From Symbiodinium natans (lineage: Eukaryota > Sar > Dinophyceae > Suessiales > Symbiodiniaceae): 19,560 bases of DNA. The DNA lies in NCBI GenBank assembly GCA_905221605.1, contig CAJNDS010000806.1, forward strand, positions 47,501 to 67,060, given 5' to 3'. Numbering within the stretch: the stretch's first letter is position 1; each line of letters starts with the position of its first letter. Both the position numbers and the translations under genes were made by a program. The notes below the pieces were generated by a model. The model was not told the DNA's origin. It ran no database searches and saw nothing but the letters and a program-made list of their open reading frames with translations. Of the stretch, positions 15,121 to 19,560 are shown one piece after another.

Positions 15121-15176
15121 GTTCCAAGATGTTCCAAGATGTTCCAAGATGTTCCAAGATGTTCCAAGATGTTCCA
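15121..15176 (+). repeat. perfect 10-bp tandem repeat (GTTCCAAGAT)
   Basis: Five perfect copies of GTTCCAAGAT at 15121-15170 plus a partial sixth. Because 10 is not a multiple of 3, the frame shifts every unit, so it is unlikely to be coding. Confidence 0.95.
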
Positions 15177-15189
15177 GGGCCCAAGGCAG

Positions 15190-15387
15190 GGCATTTCTTG
15201 CAACGACCCAAAGCTGGAAAGCACGAGCCTGCCAGCCCATGGCTCGACCCTGGATCCTGCAGTCCTGACCCCCCACCCTGCTCTCCCCTACACCGCCTTC
15301 CCGAAACCGTTGTTCTTGCCTTCAGCCTCGCCTGCAACCTCGCCCCCTGCGAGTGCGAGAGCTCGAAATCCTATGCCCATCCGTTAG
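15190..15387 (+). CDS. possible Pro/Ser-rich exon, low support
   Basis: An open frame starts GISCNDPKLESTSLPAHGST, becomes Pro/Ala/Ser-rich, and ends at a TAG. A second frame is open as well. It may be a linker exon or intron, and no splice pair supports it. Confidence 0.25.
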   Translation, partial: GISCNDPKLESTSLPAHGSTLDPAVLTPHPALPYTAFPKPLFLPSASPATSPPASARARNPMPIR

Positions 15388-15490
15388 GCTCGTGAATGGA
15401 AACACGGCGTCCAAGCCCAACACCTTCGTGGGCCCACCAAATGCATGGGTCATCCTGCGCCCAAGCCGCGCTCAGATGCGCTCACAGAGG
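15388..15490 (+). CDS. exon with both splice sites
   Basis: It is bounded by CCATCCGTTAG| and CACAGAGG|GTGTTG. It reads LVNGNTASKPNTFVGPPNAW followed by VILRPSRAQMRSQR. Strong third-position G/C. It is unlike the coiled-coil exons and more like a beta-rich extracellular segment. The family is not recognised. Confidence 0.6.
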
Positions 15491-16087
15491 GTGTTGCAGG
15501 ATGTTTTCAGAGCATCGGTAATTAGTGGGTAGCTTGGGGTCGAAGGGGCAGGCTCAAGGAGTGCACAACCTGGCAGGCCCTGCACATCTAGTCGTACCAT
15601 CCCTGAGCATGCGCTGTCGAAACGTGACTATCCCCCGGCAAGGAAACGGCCATCCAAGTTGCTTCAGACCTTCACGCTGCCCGGCCTAGTGCGGGGGGGG
15701 GTGGGGTGGGGGGGGAGGCTTGAAGGTTGAGGTTTTGAGGATTTGGAGGAGTTGGTGAACCTATGTGAACATTCATGACGTCCGAGTCGAAGCTTCCGAG
15801 CTAAGAGAACTGATTACCGGTGGAGATGCTGGAGAGGCAGCCCTGAACCCCAAACCCCCAAAGCGCCCCTAAGCTGCAAAACGGACTTCTCTGCTCTTCC
15901 TGAGGCTCAGCTGGTATCATGACCTCAATGAAAAGACGTGCAGCGAGATTGGGCATGAGCTTCGGCAGGGATATGGGTCTGCCCCCGTCTCCCAAAACAG
16001 GAAACACAAGGGGCTAAGCATGTTTTGGGGGCTTGCGGCTTGGGGTCGGAATAGCTGCAGAATTCAACGTGTCCTGTGAAATCTGCC
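15491..16087. other. intron or spacer, no supported exon
   Basis: It contains a G run with GTGGGG units at 15692-15717, a family D copy at 16036-16080, and open frames without clear splice sites. An example is the one at about 15596-15690 with RTIPEHALSKRDYPPARKRP. Confidence 0.4.
16036..16080. repeat. dispersed repeat family D, copy 4 (partial)
   Basis: CTTGGGGTCGGAATAGCTGC is followed by AACGTGTCCTGTGAAAT. Only the GGGGTCGGAA core and the GTGTCC end match the other copies. Confidence 0.35.
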
Positions 16088-16195
16088 ATGACAAACGTGG
16101 AGACTCTACGTAGACTCTACATTCTGATGATCCAGCATCAGCTGGCCATGCCTTCTCGCATTGTGGCCAGTGCTCTAGTAGACAGTAGAAACTTT
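16088..16195 (+). CDS. putative exon, upstream neighbour of the phased chain
   Basis: It reads MTNVETLRRLYILMIQHQLA followed by MPSRIVASALVDSRNF, with GTCAGG as a phase-0 donor at 16196. The frame is open to a TGA at 16241. The acceptor is unclear because the open frame extends upstream of the ATG. The phase-0 exit fits the next exon at 16320. Confidence 0.5.
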
Positions 16196-16319
16196 GTCAG
16201 GGGTCGTGCGAACATTCAGGCAGTTGAAAGGTTGCTCGACTGACAACTAGTCCGCACTCCATGGGAGAAGCAAACTAACGGTTGTCAACAAACATACTTT
16301 CAGACAAGTTGCCCGCCAG

Positions 16320-16427
16320 GGGCCCTCCTTTGAGGGCAAATGTCAGTTGAAAACTGCTCAGAATTCTGAAAAAACTCGTGTCACTATTGTGGCCACCGCT
16401 CCAGAAAGCTCGAAGCAGACCCTGCAA
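16320..16427 (+). CDS. exon of Cys-rich extracellular-type gene
   Basis: It is bounded by TTGCCCGCCAG| and CCCTGCAA|GTTCAT, exactly 108 nt, entry and exit phase 0. It reads GPSFEGKCQLKTAQNSEKTR followed by VTIVATAPESSKQTLQ. The alternating hydrophobic VTIVATA suggests a beta strand. It joins in phase to the exon at 16576. Confidence 0.7.
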
Positions 16428-16575
16428 GTTCATAATAATAATAATAAAGAAATGAAGAAATAAATAAATAACTGAATAACTGAATAATTAAGTAAATAAA
16501 TGGAAGATAAATACATAATAATTAATATATAATAATAACAATAGTCACAATAAAGAATTGCTATTATGTCTGCAG
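16428..16575. repeat. A+T-rich intron with AAT/AAATA microsatellite
   Basis: The GTTCATAATAATAATAAT donor end is followed by AAATA and AATAACTG units until TGTCTGCAG at 16575. It is conspicuously AT-rich compared with every other intron here. Confidence 0.8.
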
Positions 16576-16687
16576 CATCCTGCAAGCGCCAAGGAGTATG
16601 AGGAGCTCCGAGAAGTCATGCTTGGCGGCTTCATTTGCTGGACGGGCCACGACGGAGAAACACGCGTCCGCAACCTCTGCGACCCCC
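16576..16687 (+). CDS. exon of Cys-rich extracellular-type gene
   Basis: After TATTATGTCTGCAG| it reads HPASAKEYEELREVMLGGFI, CWTGHDGETRVRNLCDP, and leaves in phase 1 at CCCC|GTGGCC. Joining to the next exon at 16829 creates an Arg codon. The frame would stay open to 16758 if unspliced, but the phase match favours splicing. The Cys pair and WTGHDGE loop suggest an extracellular fold. No named domain is assigned. Confidence 0.7.
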
Positions 16688-16828
16688 GTGGCCTCAGCGA
16701 CATCGTGGACACCACTCCGCTGAGATGCTTGTCCTTAGCTGCCAGGGACCCAAAAGTCTGAATAACTTAGAGCCCTTAATACCTTACAGCCCTTAGGACC
16801 TTAATGACCTTACATGATCGAAACTCAG

Positions 16829-16950
16829 GATGGGTCTCCGAGTCCAACTATGCAGACAAGAAGCTCCCGCTGGTCACCCCCATCAATACAGCCGTGGCCC
16901 GTACTGAGGGCCTGAAGACCAAGACCCTTGCCTTCTGGAAACAGGCCCCT
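16829..16950 (+). CDS. exon of Cys-rich extracellular-type gene
   Basis: After CGAAACTCAG| it enters with two bases completing a codon and reads WVSESNYADKKLPLVTPINT, AVARTEGLKTKTLAFWKQAP. It leaves in phase 0 at CCCCT|GTGCCT. It joins in phase with the DUF4215-type exon at 17106. The intron between 16688 and 16828 is 141 bp and contains CCTTA/CCTTAA repeats. Confidence 0.7.
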
Positions 16951-17049
16951 GTGCCTGAATCAGCATAAGCTAGAACTTTAAGCCTTGCAGACATGAAACC
17001 GAAAACCCCAAACTGCACAAACCCTCAGCCCCTAAAACCATGAAGACCC

Positions 17050-17078
17050 CAATGAAGCCTATGAAGCCTATGAAGCCC
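17050..17078 (+). repeat. short TATGAAGCC tandem repeat in intron
   Basis: About three units of (C)TATGAAGCC inside the intron 16951-17105. Confidence 0.8.
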
Positions 17079-17105
17079 TCCAACCCCTGAACCCTTATGC
17101 CCGAG

Positions 17106-17204
17106 GCAGCCACTGAGCGCTCGTCTGCCAAGTGCGGAGATGGCATCGTGGATTTCGTTGAGGAGTGTGACTCCGTTGGACCTGGCTGCGAAGCTCGTTG
17201 TGCA
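17106..17204 (+). CDS. exon encoding a DUF4215 / myxococcal Cys-rich repeat
   Basis: After CCTTATGCCCGAG| in phase 0 it reads AATERSSAKCGDGIVDFVEE, then CDSVGPGCEARCA. The pattern C-G-D-G-x-x-D-x-x-E-E-C-D, then G-C-x-x-x-C, is the hallmark of the Cys-rich repeat described in myxobacteria and in eukaryotic secreted proteins (Pfam DUF4215). The usual DDGN segment after ECD is shortened here. GTGGAC at 17205 is a phase-0 donor, but the phase to the exon at 17430 does not match it, so this 3' end is uncertain. An extracellular or membrane-anchored location is expected. Confidence 0.8.
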
Positions 17205-17429
17205 GTGGACCAAGATTCACCAAGCCCAATCGCGGCAGTAGTCTCGTTGGCCATATTTTTCCATGTTGGCTACTGTCGCGTGTGAAAGTCATGCTGATTT
17301 GAATATGTATACTTGGTATTCACATTGCTGATGGTGTAGTCTTTCATTGTTGTGGCTGCGATTGTTATAGGCTGTTCTGGGGCTACGCAGCACAAACAGC
17401 GCACAACCCCAAACCACGACCTTCCGCAG

Positions 17430-17563
17430 AATCCAAGACCTTGTGCAAGTAAATAAGGACCAGTGCAATGTCAACCCGGGCTACACCTGCTCTGCTGGCA
17501 AAGCCTGCCACGGCACGTGCGGTGATCATCAGATCGTCAAAGGCAGGTTGTGCTCGCATTCGG
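17430..17563 (+). CDS. exon encoding second Cys-rich repeat (first half)
   Basis: It is bounded by CGACCTTCCGCAG| and CATTCGG|GTGAGT. It reads IQDLVQVNKDQCNVNPGYTC, SAGKACHGTCGDHQIVKGRL, then CSHS. NPGYTC matches the end of one DUF4215 unit (C-x-V-x-x-G-Y-x-C), and CHGTCGDHQIVKG begins the next. The GDG core is changed to GDH. It leaves in phase 1, which fits an acceptor at 18183. Confidence 0.75.
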
Positions 17564-18183
17564 GTGAGTTAAGGGTTCAGCAAGTGCGTCTTCCAACATG
17601 GGAAAGTGTAGACAGCTCGCGGCGCTTCCTGAAGCCATTTCATCAGCCCCTCCCCCCCCTTCAGCAACTCTGAGCCTTTCTTTCACATCGCCTTCTGAGC
17701 GTCTGATAAGAAGACATGAGCTGCGTTGTTGTTGCTGGCCTTTTCGGGTCGCGACGCACAGTTTATGGGACCCTGCGGGAGCTTCGCGGAAGACTTTGCG
17801 TAAGGGTCGCTGACACTGCCCAAGAGACACCGATGACGCCTGCTGTTTACGCGATTTGCACGGAAGATTCGCAAAAGTCGGATGCTGGAATGCTTCCAGT
17901 TCGTTAGGACTGCTTTCATCCGCATACCATGGCATGACCCCCCACAAGAATCAAAGCTTCGTCCAAATCAATGCGCGAATCTTGCAAACAGATCACAGCC
18001 ATTGCCGAAGAGTATGGACAATTGAGAGGTCACGGTGCGACGAACGACCTAGACAGACGAAGATCGCTGGCTTAGTGGTGTGTGACGTGTGTGTACTGTG
18101 AGTCATGCAGTGAAGAAGTGAGAAACGACGGGTCCTACAATCATCCCAAACCCAATGTGGGCGCTCCCGAAATGTCTTGGGAG
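17564..18183. other. 620-bp intron of the Cys-rich gene
   Basis: It starts GTGAGTTAAGGG and ends at GTCTTGGGAG. Inside is a possible cassette exon at 17762-17799 (CACAG| ... |GTAAGG), reading either FMGPCGSFAEDF or YGTLRELRGRLC depending on phase. Several open frames cross it on both strands. None is needed for the repeat to join. Confidence 0.5.
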
Positions 18184-18296
18184 GAGAGGATTGTGACCAC
18201 AGTGACAGCAACCTCATGGCCCATCTTGCTGAATCTGACGGGTGCAGCGCGCAGTGCCAAATGGAGATCTGCCCTCGCCACCGCACCCGGATGAAT
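18184..18296 (+). CDS. exon encoding second half of Cys-rich repeat
   Basis: With acceptor TTGGGAG| in phase 1, joining to 17563 restores a Gly codon. The reading continues as EDCDHSDSNLMAHLAESDGC followed by SAQCQMEIC, giving C-GDH...GEDCDHSDSN...DGCSAQC, a complete DUF4215-like unit with an inserted loop. The frame ends with TGA at 18297. A donor before the stop is not obvious (a GA site, AAATG|GAGATC, is possible). Confidence 0.7.
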
Positions 18297-18352
18297 TGAG
18301 CTTCAGAAGCTCTGTCTGAGGGTTTTTTTTGGGTCTTTCAGTTGCTGTTTAA

Positions 18353-18577
18353 TGCTGTTTAAGATTAGGTTTCCGTCAGCACGATGTTCTCCCGTACAAG
18401 GTAGGCTCCACAAAGTTGTTGGCCCTGCAGCTCCAGACCTTCGCTATGAGGACTGCAGGTGATAAAAACTGCCCCCGACCGCATCAGGGCTTGTCAGATG
18501 TTTTCACTTGTTTTCAGTCTATAGCCGCTATAGCCCAGGGGCTTCGAACCGCTAAGGGACGAACGAGACCGTGTGAC
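18353..18577 (+). CDS. open stretch, probably one or two exons
   Basis: 75 codons are open without an early ATG. They include RQHDVLPYKVGSTKLLALQL, QTFAMRTAG (followed by GTGATA, a donor), and after TGTTTTCAG| SIAAIAQGLRTAKGRTR. CCTGCAG| is an internal acceptor candidate. Function is not recognised. Confidence 0.4.
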
Positions 18578-18694
18578 TGACTTTCTAGGCTATTGCACGG
18601 GCGACGGCCTGTAGCAGCTGGCCCAGAACCCTAAACACAGGCGAGCAGTATGGCCAACCAGGGCCCCAAAAAGTCTCTTCGGTTTGTGATCCTG

Positions 18695-18760
18695 ACATGG
18701 GGATTCCCGAAAGTAGGGGTACCTTATTTCGCAACCCCCTTGTTTTCGCAAACCCCATGT
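18695..18760. mobile_element. compact GC-rich inverted-repeat element, family B (66 bp)
   Basis: ACATGGGGATTCCCGAAA at the left mirrors TTTCGCAAACCCCATGT at the right. Other copies of the family are longer. It lies 18 bases before the acceptor at 18778. Confidence 0.65.
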
Positions 18761-18778
18761 GCACCCCTACCACTTCAG

Positions 18779-18925
18779 GAGTTGAAGCTCTGCGGACAGC
18801 AGATTGGCCAAGAGCCTGGCAACCTGGATGGTTGCGCCGGCTATACGGAGCTGGTCTTCGCAGGCTTCACCCAAGGTAACAAGTGGGTCAGGCACGATGT
18901 GTGGCTCGTCTCACAGGCTTCACTG
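18779..18925 (+). CDS. exon of Cys-containing gene
   Basis: After CCCTACCACTTCAG| in phase 0 it reads ELKLCGQQIGQEPGNLDGCA, GYTELVFAGFTQGNKWVRHD, VWLVSQASL, ending in phase 0 at CACTG|GTAGGT. The next exon at 19084 is also phase 0. An earlier donor (ACCCAAG|GTAACA) would shorten it after AGFTQ. Two Cys and aromatic/Gly content fit an extracellular domain. Confidence 0.7.
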
Positions 18926-18971
18926 GTAGGTGTACGTTGCGCAGAGCCTGCTCTCTAGGCTCTGCTGGTTA

Positions 18972-19080
18972 CTTGAAGGTTGATGGGTACTTGTAAGTGG
19001 GGTTATAAGTAGGGCAATAACTATGGTTACAACCCTATGCAGGGTACTTATAACCTTCTAAGCACCCATGAACCTTCAAG
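18972..19080. mobile_element. family A introner/MITE-like element, copy 3 (109 bp), filling an intron
   Basis: It begins CTTGAAGGTTGATGGGTACT and ends AGCACCCATGAACCTTCAAG, inverted with two mismatches. It is flanked by TA on both sides. It makes up most of the 158-bp intron 18926-19083, whose acceptor is the TAG directly after the element. The interior holds GGTTATAAGTA and GGTTACAACC units. Confidence 0.85.
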
Positions 19081-19083
19081 TAG

Positions 19084-19221
19084 AAGCAGCCCAAGGTGGT
19101 TGAATTCCCCATGGGCGACAGGGCCCTGGAAAGACAAGGAGACAGGCTGGCCAGCGAAGAGTGGCGCGATTTGAATGGGAACCCATGCACAATGTTATAT
19201 GCATTAAATGTGTATACATAG
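19084..19221 (+). CDS. exon of Cys-containing gene, possibly terminal
   Basis: It begins right after CTTCAAGTAG| in phase 0 and reads KQPKVVEFPMGDRALERQGD, RLASEEWRDLNGNPCTMLYA, LNVYT, then TAG at 19219-19221. The last dozen codons are A/T-rich, so the exon may end earlier (AAAT|GTGTAT). If the stop is real, this is the C-terminus. Confidence 0.55.
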   Translation, partial: KQPKVVEFPMGDRALERQGDRLASEEWRDLNGNPCTMLYALNVYT

Positions 19222-19440
19222 GCAGTTCTCAAAACCATGGTCCCTTTTTGGGTAGCCTAACTACTTGGGGCGGCCGCCTTGTACTAGTGACCCCAAAAGA
19301 GACCAGAATGTAGAGAAGTGACCACATAATGTCCGTTAGCATACATAGAATAGCTTAGAGTCCATTGGACCGAACAACTAAATAAGTTTCGCGCATCATT
19401 GTTTGCTGCTCGCACTCATACTTTCGTTCCCGCGCACTGG
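19222..19440. other. no feature recognised
   Basis: Unique sequence without repeats, splice pairs or convincing open frames. It could be a 3' untranslated or intergenic region, or intron. Confidence 0.4.
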
Positions 19441-19560
19441 CGCGCGCGGATGTGGGTGTGGGTGTGGGTGTGTGGGCGGGTGGGCGGGCGGGCGGGCGGG
19501 CGGGCGGGGGGGTGGGTGGGTGGGTGGGTGGGTGGGTGGGTGGGTGTGTGTGTGTGTGTG
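19441..19560 (+). repeat. G-rich GTGGGT/GGGC/GGGT/GT microsatellite
   Basis: GTGGGT units pass into GGGC, then GGGT, then GT at the window edge. The regular runs of three or more G make G-quadruplex formation likely. The array continues beyond the window. Confidence 0.95.

Noticed and set aside
1-19560. CRISPR arrays, tRNA or rRNA genes, bacterial operons, plasmid or phage genes
   Set aside because: No regularly spaced repeat-spacer pattern, no tRNA cloverleaf and no long intronless ORF was seen on either strand. The tandem repeats present have no spacers.

Overview
The window looks like nuclear DNA of a protist or alga, not prokaryotic DNA. No ribosome-binding sites, operons, tRNA or rRNA genes are visible, and no long ORF exists. 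There are instead many short GC-rich open stretches of about 20-60 codons, often bounded by a polypyrimidine-NAG acceptor and a GT donor. They are separated by introns and spacers full of TTTAGGG/CCCTAAA (telomere-type) repeats, homopolymer C/G runs and short terminal-inverted-repeat elements. A TTTAGGG telomere motif, introner-like elements with inverted repeats and Cys-rich DUF4215-type repeats together point best to a dinoflagellate. Other introner-bearing algae cannot be excluded, and this is inference.

Layout. 1-4.2 kb holds scattered Cys-containing exons, an inverted-repeat element at 681-828, an older relative at 1528-1635, and many telomere-type tracts. 4.5-10.8 kb holds at least a dozen short plus-strand exons rich in Gln, Glu, Lys, Ala and Leu, which look like a coiled-coil or helical protein cut into pieces of 20-50 residues. 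10.9-13.8 kb continues with plus-strand exon candidates, but the antisense frames are also open, so strand is uncertain in places. This part also contains about 650 bp of (CTC/CTA/ACT)n microsatellite. 14.1-19.2 kb is the best-supported gene model: a secreted or surface-type Cys-containing protein. Exons 16320-16427, 16576-16687, 16829-16950 and 17106-17204 join in compatible phase, as do 17430-17563 with 18184-onward and 18779-18925 with 19084-onward. It contains two segments of the DUF4215/myxococcal Cys-rich repeat type (CGDG...EECD...GC...C). The window ends in a G-rich GT/GGGTGG microsatellite.

All preferred exons are on the plus strand. That fits either one very large gene or a unidirectional gene cluster, and the sequence alone does not decide between them. 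Exon ends are my own readings of splice signals. No start codon, promoter, polyadenylation signal or final stop could be fixed with confidence.
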